Shown: piece by piece, positions 17,571 to 27,159 of the stretch | Layout: each line of letters starts with the position of its first letter | Position numbering within the stretch: the stretch's first letter is position 1 | Source of the DNA: Zoogloea sp. | Lineage (GTDB): Bacteria > Pseudomonadota > Gammaproteobacteria > Burkholderiales > Rhodocyclaceae | Reading direction: 5' to 3' | NCBI GenBank assembly: GCA_016703645.1 | Contig: JADJBR010000009.1 | Coordinates: forward strand, 62,001 to 126,000 | Length of the DNA: 64,000 nucleotides | Translations under genes and position numbers: made by a program | The notes under the pieces: generated by a model | Told to the model about the DNA's origin: nothing | Database searches by the model: none | The model's input: only the letters and a program-made list of their open reading frames with translations

Positions 17571-19544
17571 TCAGGCCGCTTTCCGCGCCTGGGGCGGGAA
17601 AGTCTTGGCGTCCTCGATACGAAGCGTGGCGGACACCTTGTTGGTGCGGCCGTCTTCGTAGGTCACCTGGGTTTCGATGTACTGTTCCTTCTTGCCGCTG
17701 TAGAGCGCATCGATCAGCTCCTCGTATTTCTCGGCCACGAAGTTGCGGCGCACCTTGCGGGTGCGGGTCAGTTCACCATCGTCGGCATCAAGCTCCTTGT
17801 GCAGCACCAGGAAGCGCTTGATCTGGGACTCGCTCATGTTCGGGTCGCTGGCCAGATCGGCATTGACCTGCTCGACGCACTCGCGGATCAGCTCGTACAC
17901 CTGGGGCTGGCAGGCCAGATCGGTGTAGCCGGCGTAGGCCATGCCCTTGCGCTCGGCCCAGTTGCCCACGGCTTCCAGGTCGATATTCACGAAGGCGGTG
18001 ACGAAATCCCTGCCATTGCCAAAACACACCACTTCCTTGATGTGCTGGAAGAACTTGAGCTTGTTCTCGATGTAGTTCGGGGCAAACATGCCGCCACCGG
18101 TGAGCTTGCCCACGTCCTTGGCTCGGTCGATGATCTTCAGGTGACCATCCTCATCGAAGAAGCCCGCGTCGCCGGTCATGAAGTAGCCGTCCGCATTGAT
18201 GGACTCGGCGGTGGCATCGGGGCGCTTGTAGTAGGCCTTCAGCAGCATGGGGCCGCGCACCAGGATCTCGCCGTTGTCGGCCAGCTTGACCTCCACATTG
18301 GGCGCCGGCGTACCGACCGAATCGAGCTTGATCTGACCGTCGGGCTGCAGGCACACGTAGGCGCAGGTTTCGGTCTGGCCGTAGAGCTGCTTGAGGTTGA
18401 TGCCGATCGAGCGATAGAAGCGGAACAGGTCGGGGCCGATGGCCGCGCCGGCGGTGTAGGCCACGCGGATACGGCTCATGCCCAAGACATTCTTCAGCGG
18501 GCCGTACACCAGGATGTTGCCCAGGGCGTACTGCAGGCGGTCGTTGGCCGACACCGGCTTGCCATCCAGGATATCCGCGCCGCAGCGCTTCGCCACGTCC
18601 ATGAAATGCTGGAAGACACTGCGCTTGATGCTGCTGGCGTCCTCCATGCGGATCATTACCTGGGTCAGCAGGTTTTCGAAGACCCGCGGCGGGGCAAAGT
18701 AATAGGTCGGGCCGATCTCGCGCAGGTCGCCCATCACCGTTTCGCCGGATTCCGGGCAGTTGATGGTGAAGCCGGCCACCAGGGCCTGGGCATAGGAGAA
18801 CAGGTGGTCGCCGACCCACGCCATGGGCAGGTAGGACAGGATGTCCTCCTGGTCGGTCAGGGAATCGAAACTGCAGCCGCCCCGGGCTGCCGCGATGAAG
18901 GCCGCATGGCTTTGGCACACCCCCTTGGGCTTGCCCGTGGTGCCCGAGGTATACAGCATCACCGAGACGTCTTCGGGGCTGCCCTTGTCGATTTCATTGC
19001 CCAGGAAGTCGGGGTGATTCTGGTCGTGGATGCGCCCCATCTCCAGCAGCTCGTCCAGCCCGTGCAGGAAGGTCTGGTTGTAATGGCGCAGACCCCGGGG
19101 ATCGTCGTAGATCACATGCTCGAGCAGGGGCAGCTCGCCCTTGATTTCGAGCATCTTGTCCACCTGCTCCTGGTCTTCAACACAGGCAAAGCGGATCTCG
19201 GCGTCCTGCATCACGTAGGCCATCTCCTGGGCCACGGCGTCCTGGTACATCATCACCGGGATGCCACCCAGGCACTGGGCTGCGGCCACCGACCAGTACA
19301 GGCGCGGCCGATTGTCACCCACCACCGCCAGACGGTCGCCGCGCTTGAAGCCCAGCTCCGCCAGCCCGCTTGCAATCGACCTCACCCGCTCGGCCACTTC
19401 GGCCCAGGTGTAGGTCTGCCAGATCCCGTATTCCTTCTCGCGCATCGCCGGCCGGTTGGGCCGCTGCCGTGCATGGTGCATCAACAGGCGCGGAAAGGTA
19501 TCCAGGCCCGCGGCATCCGCGGCTGTCGCTCGGGTATTGGACAT
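17571..19544 (-). CDS. AMP-dependent acyl/aryl-CoA synthetase
   Basis: A 657-residue ANL enzyme, the first gene of the liv operon. The ATG at 19544 was chosen because GGAGGAGG lies about 8 bases upstream; the longer frame to 19598 would read through that RBS. Motifs: A3 loop LYTSGTTGKPKGV, QLYGQTETCAYV, and ILVRGPMLLKAYYKRPDATAE, MTGDAGFFDEDGHLKIIDRAKDVGKLTGG with the lid around SGKKEQYIETQVTYEDGRTNKV. Long-chain-type ligases of this length activate fatty, branched or phenylalkanoic acids. Coupling to a Liv-type importer suggests uptake followed by immediate CoA activation; the actual acid is not determinable here. Confidence 0.88.
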   Translation of the reverse strand: MSNTRATAADAAGLDTFPRLLMHHARQRPNRPAMREKEYGIWQTYTWAEVAERVRSIASGLAELGFKRGDRLAVVGDNRPRLYWSVAAAQCLGGIPVMMYQDAVAQEMAYVMQDAEIRFACVEDQEQVDKMLEIKGELPLLEHVIYDDPRGLRHYNQTFLHGLDELLEMGRIHDQNHPDFLGNEIDKGSPEDVSVMLYTSGTTGKPKGVCQSHAAFIAAARGGCSFDSLTDQEDILSYLPMAWVGDHLFSYAQALVAGFTINCPESGETVMGDLREIGPTYYFAPPRVFENLLTQVMIRMEDASSIKRSVFQHFMDVAKRCGADILDGKPVSANDRLQYALGNILVYGPLKNVLGMSRIRVAYTAGAAIGPDLFRFYRSIGINLKQLYGQTETCAYVCLQPDGQIKLDSVGTPAPNVEVKLADNGEILVRGPMLLKAYYKRPDATAESINADGYFMTGDAGFFDEDGHLKIIDRAKDVGKLTGGGMFAPNYIENKLKFFQHIKEVVCFGNGRDFVTAFVNIDLEAVGNWAERKGMAYAGYTDLACQPQVYELIRECVEQVNADLASDPNMSESQIKRFLVLHKELDADDGELTRTRKVRRNFVAEKYEELIDALYSGKKEQYIETQVTYEDGRTNKVSATLRIEDAKTFPPQARKAA

Positions 19545-19651
19545 ACCCCATCCTCCTCCGGTTTGTCTCGGTCTCGTCCCCGTCGCTGCACCGCCCATCT
19601 CCGAAGGAGCCCGGCAGGTGGCGACGGATTGTCTTTTTTGCTGGAGTCAGT

Positions 19652-19674
19652 GTTGCAAACCAAGTTTGCTCAAC
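19652..19674. promoter_or_regulatory. Candidate operator upstream of the ligase-liv operon
   Basis: An interrupted palindrome, GTTGCAAAC-CAA-GTTTGCTCAAC, lies about 110 bp upstream of the ligase start. The inner CAAAC/GTTTG arms are perfect. Such sites are typical for TetR- or GntR-type repressors of catabolic operons. No convincing -35/-10 pair was found beside it, so this is suggestive only. Confidence 0.3.
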
Positions 19675-19809
19675 TGTTTTTCAAATGTACGGAATTGTGA
19701 ACACCCCAAAACTCCGGACGACTCGCCCCGCGGGAAGTGCAAACCGGCCTGACGGCCAGTCAAGGAAGAAGGAGTGACGGACAGACGAGACGCCAAAAAG
19801 GCGTTGCGC

Positions 19810-20202
19810 TCACGGCGGCGTGTGGCACACCACGCAAAGCTTGTTGCCGTCGGGATCACGGAAATAGGCGCCGTAGTAATGGGCGTGGTATTCGGGCCTC
19901 AAGCCCGGCCCACCCTCGGACTGGCCGCCATGGGCCATGGCCAATGCGAAGGCCTGATCGACCACCTCACGGCGGTCGGCCAGGAAGGCCGTCATGGGCC
20001 CGTTTCCCGGCTGCGGTGCCTGTTGATCGTAGGGCTTGCCGATCAGGAACAACGGCCGCGGGCCTGGGCTGGACTGCCATCCGGCCCAGGGCCTGGCCCT
20101 GTCGCAAAAGCGTGCCTCGATGCCCAGCACCTTCATCAAGGGGGTGTAGAAGGCCAGTGCCCGCTCGAAGTCACTGACACCGATAAAAATATGTGAGAAC
20201 AC
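19810..20202 (-). CDS. VOC (glyoxalase/bleomycin resistance) superfamily protein
   Basis: About 130 residues. A GTG start at 20202 is chosen since AGGAAGAG lies 6 bases upstream and the conserved fold begins at once (VFSHIFIGVSDFERALAFYTPLM). An ATG much further upstream (20328) would add 42 unlikely residues. The second half ends YGAYFRDPDGNKLCVVCHTPP, with the metal-ligand Glu of classical glyoxalases not obvious, so it may be a small-molecule binding or dioxygenase-like VOC protein. It is convergent to nothing and stands alone. Confidence 0.78.
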   Translation of the reverse strand: MFSHIFIGVSDFERALAFYTPLMKVLGIEARFCDRARPWAGWQSSPGPRPLFLIGKPYDQQAPQPGNGPMTAFLADRREVVDQAFALAMAHGGQSEGGPGLRPEYHAHYYGAYFRDPDGNKLCVVCHTPP

Positions 20203-20524
20203 GGGAAGCTCTTCCTGATCCGGATAGACAATGTGCCGAACGGCAGGCAGCCCTCCATAGCTTGCATACGCCCTGGAAGCAGCCCGGCGGCCGGCTCCGA
20301 AGAGATGCGACGCCCGCCTCCATGACAAAGCACGTCAGCGCGACAATATCACCCCCCGCCATAGGGATGTCACGGAGGGCCACAAGGCCACAGAGCAGGG
20401 GCGCTACGCTTTGGCCACGCATTCAAACTGCGCCACGTTGAACCGAAAGCGCCTCCACGGACGAGCGATCGGAAAGCCCCCGAAAGACGCATGTCACAGC
20501 TATCCGCCACCCACCCCGTAACCG

Positions 20525-21103
20525 TCACGGGCCAGTCTTGCTGGCCCCCGAGACAGACTCGCCTTGCAAGGCACGCACGCCATAGACGAAGGGTAAAGAC
20601 ACCAGCACGCCACCGGCTGCAAGCACATCGATCACCACATCGAGGGGCAGCGTGAGCACGAGCAAGCCTTGGGCCGGGTAGCCGTACCACTCCCTGTAAT
20701 GACTGTCCAAGGTGATGAAATCCTGGCCCCTCGACGTATGCTTGCTGACATCGAAAAGCTTGGGAGCCCCATCGTGCATGAGCGTCACCTGCCCACGCGT
20801 ATCACTTGACCATTGCACCTCGGCAGGCTTGAAAACGACCCCACCAGCCGGTCGGCCCTCACCGTCCGGCACCAGGGACACATAGGGAATCGCCGCAAAA
20901 TGAGCCACGGCGCCTTCGGGCACCACGCGTGGGAAGTCCTGGAGCACCACGTCCACCGCCTCAGCACGAGGAGGGTGTGGAGCGGTTCCGGTCACCGACC
21001 TGGCACCAATGCTGGACACGAAAGAGGACGTAAGCGCACAGCCGCTCTGAAGCAGCGCAGCGAACAGGACCGCGAGGCAGGCTCGCTGGTTCGGGAGATA
21101 CAT
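20525..21103 (-). CDS. Putative lipoprotein of unknown function
   Basis: About 192 residues from the ATG at 21103, which gives MYLPNQRACLAVLFAALLQSGC: a signal peptide with lipobox LQSGC. The ATG at 21127 would add eight residues. After the lipid Cys comes a low-complexity linker, a beta-rich middle (VQWSSDTRGQVTLMHDGAPKLFDVSKH) and a hydrophobic C-terminal segment (GLLVLTLPLDVVIDVLAAGGVLVSLPFVYGV) that may be membrane-associated. I do not recognise a domain. It is divergent from the DUF2167 gene. Confidence 0.6.
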   Translation of the reverse strand: MYLPNQRACLAVLFAALLQSGCALTSSFVSSIGARSVTGTAPHPPRAEAVDVVLQDFPRVVPEGAVAHFAAIPYVSLVPDGEGRPAGGVVFKPAEVQWSSDTRGQVTLMHDGAPKLFDVSKHTSRGQDFITLDSHYREWYGYPAQGLLVLTLPLDVVIDVLAAGGVLVSLPFVYGVRALQGESVSGASKTGP

Positions 21104-21214
21104 GATCTGCCCATTCAGTTGTATCAAGGGGCCGTCCAGCTATCAGCATGCCGACGGGAGACGGCCGGAGCTTAAGTTATCATTCATGCCGTTTGCAACA
21201 TCCTCTCCCCCGCC

Positions 21215-22105
21215 ATGCACCCCGTCCTCCGAACCTCCCTTGTTGCTCTGAGCCTCCTCCTCATCAGCCTGCCCCAAGCCCGGGCCACCGACACGCCCGA
21301 TCCCCGCGCCCGTATCAAAGCCACCGCAGAAGCCGCCTTTGCCGCCCTGCAAAAGGGCCCGCAGGACATTGCCCTGGGCGAACAAGGCCAGCTCCGGCTG
21401 CCGGAGGGCTATGGCTTCATTCCCCGGGCCGAGGCCACGGCCGTGATGGAAGCCCAAGGCAATCAGGTGGGGCAGGGTTTTCACGGCCTTGTGGTAGGCG
21501 ACAAGCTCAAGGGTTTTGTGTCGGTGCGCTTTGAGCCATCGGGCTATGTGAAGGACGAGGAGGCCAAGGACTGGAACGCCGACGCACTGCTGCAAAACCT
21601 CAAAGACGGCACCGACGCCACCAACGAGCACCGCCGTCAACTGGGACTGCCTGAAGTAAAAGTGCTGGGCTGGATCGAAGCCCCCCACTACGACGCCGCC
21701 ACCCACCGTCTAGTGTGGTCGGCAGCGCTGCAAAGCAGATCGGATCAGGACGGCACGGACGAAGGCGTCAACTTCAACACCTACGTGCTCGGCCGGGAGG
21801 GCTATTTTTCCATGAACCTCGTCACCAGCCCGGCCAGCATTGAGCAGGAGAAGCCTGCGGCCCGCGAACTGCTGGCCGCGCTCGACTTCAACGAAGGCAA
21901 GCGATACGCCGATTTCAACGAGCGCACCGACAAGGTGGCCGAGTATGGCCTCGCGGCGCTGGTGGGCGGCATTGCCGCCAAGAAGCTCGGCCTGTTGGCC
22001 ACCCTCGGCGTTTTTCTGGCGAAGTTCTGGAAGATCGGTGCCCTGGCCCTGGTCGGCCTCGGGGCCGGGGCGCGTCGGCTGCTCGGCCGGAAGGACTCGG
22101 CGTGA
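21215..22105 (+). CDS. DUF2167 membrane protein
   Basis: A 296-residue exported protein. It has a signal peptide (VALSLLLISLPQARA), the DUF2167 core (QDIALGEQGQLRLPEGYGFIPRAEA, GLVVGD, VSVRFEPSGYVKDEEAKDWNADALL, LGLPEVKVLGWIEAPHYDAATHRLVWS, and VNFNTYVLGREGYFSMNLV), and a C-terminal membrane helix region (LLATLGVFLAKFWKIGALALVGLGAG). The family is widespread and uncharacterised. Its stop overlaps the GTG start of the M50 protease gene, which implies that the two proteins are made together and probably act together at the membrane. Confidence 0.82.
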   Translation: MHPVLRTSLVALSLLLISLPQARATDTPDPRARIKATAEAAFAALQKGPQDIALGEQGQLRLPEGYGFIPRAEATAVMEAQGNQVGQGFHGLVVGDKLKGFVSVRFEPSGYVKDEEAKDWNADALLQNLKDGTDATNEHRRQLGLPEVKVLGWIEAPHYDAATHRLVWSAALQSRSDQDGTDEGVNFNTYVLGREGYFSMNLVTSPASIEQEKPAARELLAALDFNEGKRYADFNERTDKVAEYGLAALVGGIAAKKLGLLATLGVFLAKFWKIGALALVGLGAGARRLLGRKDSA

Positions 22106-22818
22106 AACTGCTCCTGCTGCTCCTGGGCGGAGCCAAGTTCGGCAAGCTGCTGACTACCGGCGGCACCATGCTGATCTCCCTGGGAGTCTACGCGCTGATC
22201 TGGGGCTGGCGTTACGCGGCCGGCTTCATCGCGCTGCTCTTCTGCCACGAGATGGGCCACTACCTGGCAGCCCGCCAACGCGGCCTCGCAGTGGGCGCCC
22301 CCACCTTCATCCCCTTCGTGGGCGCCTGGATAGACCTGAAAGAGCAACCCATGAACGCCGAGACGGAAGCCTACGTGGCCATGGCCGGCCCCCTGGCCGG
22401 CACGCTGGCATCCCTCGCGTGCTATTTCCTCGCCCGTTCGGAAGGCAGCGACCTGCTGCTCGCCATCAGCTACTCGGGCTTCTTCCTCAACCTTTTCAAC
22501 CTCATCCCCGTTCCCCCCCTGGACGGCGGCCGCATGACCGGCGTGGTGTCACGCAGGTTCTGGCTGCTTGGCGTTCCCGTGCTGATTGCCGTGTTCCTGT
22601 GGCGCCCGAGCCCCATGCTGGTCCTCGTGGCGCTGCTGGCAGCACCCCACCTTTGGCGAGGCCTGCGGGGCGAGGGAGGCGAGGCGCCGGGCTACTACGA
22701 CACGGCCCCCGGCAAACGCGTCGAATACGCCCTGCTTTACCTGGGCCTGCTGGCCTACCTGGCAGTCATGACCCACGAGGTACACGACATGCTGAGCGCC
22801 GTCAGAGCCCGGGGCTAA
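22102..22818 (+). CDS. Site-2 protease family (M50) intramembrane metalloprotease
   Basis: A 238-residue multi-pass protein. The GTG start overlaps the DUF2167 stop (GTGA). The catalytic zinc motif HEMGH lies in the first third inside a hydrophobic helix (ALLFCHEMGHYLAARQRG), and the second motif NLIPVPPLDGGR is in the second half, both intact, so it should be an active zinc intramembrane protease of the FtsH-independent SpoIVFB/YwhC-like type without PDZ domains. Its natural substrate is unknown; the coupled DUF2167 protein, which has a membrane anchor, is a natural candidate partner or substrate. It converges on the next gene with a 4-bp overlap. Confidence 0.88.
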   Translation: MKLLLLLLGGAKFGKLLTTGGTMLISLGVYALIWGWRYAAGFIALLFCHEMGHYLAARQRGLAVGAPTFIPFVGAWIDLKEQPMNAETEAYVAMAGPLAGTLASLACYFLARSEGSDLLLAISYSGFFLNLFNLIPVPPLDGGRMTGVVSRRFWLLGVPVLIAVFLWRPSPMLVLVALLAAPHLWRGLRGEGGEAPGYYDTAPGKRVEYALLYLGLLAYLAVMTHEVHDMLSAVRARG

Positions 22819-23675
22819 TCGCCCCAGCGGGCCGAGCCCAGGGCCTCGGCGACCGCCAGGGCACGGGCCTCCCGCAGGGCATCGCTGGTGATGTCCGCCT
22901 CGCCAAGCCCCGCACAGGCCTGTGCGGCCCGCTGGAGCAACCCCGCCTTCGGGTAGCTGCGGGTTGCACGACCGGGGTAGGCGCGGTAGTCGCAGGCACA
23001 CACCGCCAGGAGATCATTGAAACGCCCGGGACGGGCAAAGGCATCGACCCGCTCCAGCATGGCCACCAGCGAGCCCGCCCGCATCTCGGTGGCCCGATGC
23101 ACGCGCTCCAGTTCGTGCAGCGCCAGAACCGCCAGATCAACGCAATCGGCCGGCAGGCCCAAGCGCCCGGCAATGGCCTGGATGCGTGGGAGACCACGCT
23201 CCATGTGGCGATAGTGAAAGGGCAGATGCTCGGGCGGCGAGTCCGCCTTGCCCACCTGGCAAAGCAGCAGGGCGCAACGCACCGCCAGCGGCGCCTGCTG
23301 GCGGGCCGCCTCATCGACACAGCGCAGCACGTGCTCCCCCAGATCCACGCTGGGTGGATCGTCGGCGCTCTGGGGCACCCCGAACAGGGCTTCGAGCTCT
23401 GGCAGCAACCGGCCCAGGGCACCACAGGCGCGCAACACCCGCAGCATCCGTGACGGCGCGGCCGCCATCAGCCCCTCCGCCAGCGCCGGCCAGGCCTCGG
23501 CGGGCGACAGCGGGTCAAGCAGCCCCTCCTCCACCTGCCGCGCCATCAGCGCCAGGGTTTCGGCATCCACCTCCCCATCCGGCCCCGTCGAAGCCGCGAC
23601 AGCGATCTGCAGCAGGGTGAGGGCCGGAGGGCGGATCAGCGCACCGATGGCGGCAGGCAGCGGAGTGGAACTCAT
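22815..23675 (-). CDS. CCA-adding-enzyme-like protein lacking the nucleotidyltransferase and HD catalytic residues
   Basis: A 286-residue protein that aligns with the arm and C-terminal HD region of bacterial tRNA nucleotidyltransferase (Cca): SRMLRVLRACGALGRLLPELEALFGVPQ, VDLGEHVLRCVDEAA, VRCALLLCQVGKADSPPEHLP, and LVAMLERVDAFARPGRFNDLLAVCACDYRAYPG. The N-terminal polymerase head with its GxGxxD-type motifs is missing. In Cca the block reads LCHDLGKG; here His and Asp are replaced by C139 and Q140, so the phosphohydrolase site should be dead, although the flanking His residues remain. It may be a non-catalytic RNA-binding paralogue. Convergent with the M50 gene. Confidence 0.72.
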   Translation of the reverse strand: MSSTPLPAAIGALIRPPALTLLQIAVAASTGPDGEVDAETLALMARQVEEGLLDPLSPAEAWPALAEGLMAAAPSRMLRVLRACGALGRLLPELEALFGVPQSADDPPSVDLGEHVLRCVDEAARQQAPLAVRCALLLCQVGKADSPPEHLPFHYRHMERGLPRIQAIAGRLGLPADCVDLAVLALHELERVHRATEMRAGSLVAMLERVDAFARPGRFNDLLAVCACDYRAYPGRATRSYPKAGLLQRAAQACAGLGEADITSDALREARALAVAEALGSARWGD

Positions 23676-23834
23676 GTCGGGTCTCGTCGGGAATGGGGGG
23701 TTTGCGACGCGCCGAGGGGCGCATCCCCTGGGTGAAGCAAGAATGAGCCCAGCGTTCGCGTCTTGGCAATTCGCCAGCCGGCGCCCCCTCCGTTTCAGGG
23801 ATAATCAGGCGCTCGCACCGTCACCTCCACCCCG

Positions 23835-26800
23835 ATGAAGATTCTCGAATACGCGGGCCTCGACACCCATCGGGTCGCCGCGGCCTATCGCAAGGTTTGC
23901 ACTGCCATCGCCCGCGGGGACTTTCAGGCCGCGCAGGTGAAAAAGCTGGCCCAAGGCAGCCTCCACGGCAACCCCTGCTACCGGGCACGCCTGAACGACG
24001 CCGACCGGCTGCTGTTCGTGCTGATCCGCCACGGGGATGAGGTCTGCGCCCTGATGCTGGAGGTGATCGCCCATCATCGCTACGACAGCGCCCGCTTCCT
24101 GCGCGGTGCGCGGATCGACCCCGAGCAGATCGACACGGGCGAGGACATCGATGCGGAGCAGGCCATCGCCACCGCGCAGCGAGGCAGCGCGCTGCGCTAC
24201 CTCCACCCGGCGCGCAGCACCGTGCATCTGCTCGACAAACCCCTGTCCTTCGACGATGCCCAGGAGGCCATCTACCGCCAACCCCCGCCGCTGATCCTGG
24301 TGGGCAGCGCCGGCAGTGGCAAGACCGCCCTCACCCTCGAAAAGCTCAAGCACACCACGGGTGAAGTGCTCTACGTCACCCATTCCGCCTACCTGGCCCA
24401 GTCCGCCCGCGACCTCTACCACGCCCATGGCTACGAGCACCCGGAGCAGGACGCGGTGTTCCTGTCCTACCGGGAGTTCATCGAGTCGATCCGCGTGCCA
24501 GCAGGGCGGGAGGCCACCTGGCGCGACTTCACCGGCTGGTTTGCGCGCATCCGCCAGGGCTTTCGCGGCATCGACCCGCACCAGGCCTTCGAGGAGATCC
24601 GCGGCGTGATCGCCGCCTCGCGCCGACGGCGTGCTGAGCCGCGCCGCCTACCAGGCCCTGGGCGTGCGCCAGTCGATCTTCCCGGCGGCGAGCCGCGACA
24701 GCCTGTACGACCTGTTCGAGAAATACCGGGCCTGGCTCAACGAGGCCGGGCTGTATGACCTCAACCTGGTGGCCCAGGCCTGGCGATCTCTCGCCACGCC
24801 GCGCTACGATTTCGTGGTGGTGGACGAGGTGCAGGATCTCACCCCGGCGCAGCTTGCCCTGGTGCTCGCCACCCAGAAGAAGGCTGGCCACTTCCTGCTG
24901 TGCGGCGACTCCAACCAGATCGTGCATCCCAACTTCTTCTCCTGGAGCCAGGTCAAGAGCCTGTTCTGGCGCGATGCCGAACTCGCCCGGCGGCAGGCGC
25001 TGGCCGTTCTCAGCGCCAACTTCCGCAACAGCCAGCAGGCTACCCGGGTGGCCAACACCCTGCTCAAGATCAAGCACCAGCGCTTCGGCTCCATCGACCG
25101 GGAAAGCAACTTCCTGGTGGACGCCGTTGGCGGCGAACCCGGGGAACTGGCCCTGCTGGCAGACCAGGACAAGGCCCTGCGGGAGCTCGATGCAAGCAGC
25201 CGCCGCTCCACCCGCTTCGCGGTACTGGTGCTGCGCGACGAAGACAAGGCCGCCGCCCGCCAGCGCTTCGCCACCCCGCTGCTGTTCTCGATTCACGAGG
25301 CCAAGGGCCTGGAGTACGACAACATCGTGCTCTACCGCTTCATCTCCGACAATCGCCAGGCCTTCAGCGACATTGTCGAAGGCGTGAACAAGGCCGACCT
25401 CGCCACCGACGACCTCGCCTACCGCCGCGCCCGCGACAAGGAAGACAAGTCGCTGGAGATATACAAGTTCTTCGTCAACGCCCTCTACGTTGCCCTCACC
25501 CGCGCCACCCGCAATCTCTACCTGGTCGAGTCCGATACGACCCATCCCCTGTTCGGCCTGCTCGACCTTGCCCAGGGTGAAAGCGCCAAACTGGAGGCGG
25601 CCAAATCATCCCTCGAAGATTGGCAAAAGGAAGCCCGCAAGCTCGAACTGCAGGGCAAGCAGGAACAGGCGGACGCCATCCGCCGCGACATCCTGCGCCA
25701 GAGCCCGGTGCCCTGGCCGGTGATCGACGAGGCCCGGCTGCGTGAACTGCTGCAGAAGACCTTCCACGACAAGGCCCCCGGCAACAAGCACAAGCAGACC
25801 CTCTACGAATACGCCACCTGCCACGACGAGCCCGAGCTTGCCTACCACCTGCTGGGCGACGCCGATTTCAGTACTGCCCAGGGCTTTGCCCAGCAACGCA
25901 GCTCCCTGGGGCGCAAAACCTGGATGGGCTACTTCCAGCGCAACTTCAAGGACATCCTGCGCCAGTGCGACCAGCACGGCATTGAGCATCGCCTGCCCAT
26001 GAACCAGACCCCGCTGATGGCCGCCGCCGCCGCGGGCAACATCCTCCTGGTGGATGCCCTGCTGGAACGGGGCGCCAACCTGGAGAGCACCGACCACCAC
26101 GGCTGGAACGCCGGGCACTGGGCCCTGCGCGAAGCCCTGCGCGACCCCACCTACGCCCGCGGCCCCTTCGCTGCCATCTTCGAACGGGTTACGCCTTCGA
26201 CCCTCGACGTGAACGTGGGCGAACGCCTCGTCCGCATCGACCGCAACCACAGCGAATACCTGCTCTTCCAGACCCTGTGGACCCTGTTCCGCAGCCGCTT
26301 CAACACCCGGCAGCGCAAACCCTTTGCCGCCTTCGAAACTGCCGACATCCTCGACGCATGGCAGCACCTGCCAGCCAGCGTGCTGCGCCCCGAGCGCGCC
26401 AAGCGTCAGCACATCAGCAGCGTCCTGTCACGCAACGAGGCCGCCCGCGACTACGCCTACAACCGCCGCCTGTTTGTTCGCGTGGAACTCGGCTGGTACC
26501 AGCTCAACCCACAGATCTCCGTCCGCCGCAGGGACAAGGAAGACGCGGGCAGCGAAGCCTGGACGCCCCTGTGTCAGGCCCTCAACCTGCCCCTGGTCAC
26601 CGAATTCACCCATCTCGAAAACCTCGGCGCAGCCATCCGGCTCGCCGCGGCCGCCGGCATCGCCATCGACGCCCGCCCCCTCCTCAAGCGCCCCCTGATC
26701 GCCCGCGCCGAAGAAGCCCTGCGCGCTCAGGAGGCCATGGAGCGGGTGCGCGAAGAGGCCCGCGAACGCTTCAACGCCAGCCGCCGCAAGCCCATCGTCG

Positions 26801-26910
26801 ACGAACTGCCAAAGTGGGGAACGCCCCAGGCCAAAGCCCGGGAGATCGAACGCATCCGCGCCGAGATCGCAGCACGGCATGCGGCGGAGGCGGAGAAAAA
26901 AGGACAATAG
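23835..26910 (+). pseudogene. UvrD-like helicase gene with RelE-like head and ankyrin repeats, split by one frameshift
   Basis: Two overlapping frames make one gene: 23835-24758 carries the N-terminus and 24631-26910 the rest. Translation is continuous if one base is removed near 24620-24630 (GCCTCGCGCCGACGG), so this is a +1 frameshift or a sequencing error. Order: residues 1-95 look like a RelE/HigB-fold domain (YRARLNDADRLLFVLIRHGDEV, EVIAHHRYDSARFL); Walker A GSAGSGKT at 157-164; Walker B VVVDEVQDLTPAQL; motif III/IV LSANFRNSQQATRVA; motif V IHEAKGLEYDNIVLYR; motif VI LYVALTRATRNLYLVES; then a charged helix and an ankyrin segment (NQTPLMAAAAAGNILLVDALLERGANL). The C-terminal 250 residues are not recognised. 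A superfamily 1 helicase with these extras may act in defence or DNA repair (inference). Confidence 0.75.
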
Positions 26911-27159
26911 GGCGCTCCGGCGAGCAAGGCTAGAGCGCCCTGGACTCACTTGCCCACCTCCCGCGCCAGCCCCCCTGCGCCCGTTGCTGGCCGGCACGGC
27001 GATCTCACACGGAGATATCGCAGACAGATACTACCCCCCCTCCCGGACGCTACCGGCAAGAGCACTCAACAAGCCGGCCGTGAGCGCTATGGGCATCAGC
27101 CCCCTGCTCGATGGCCAGCCCGCGGCCTGGCGGGCGGCTCGCTCTCCGGTCAGCAGCGC

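Noticed and set aside
17391-19700. A 769-residue open frame on the plus strand
   Set aside because: Antisense to the acyl-CoA synthetase, which has clear ANL motifs.
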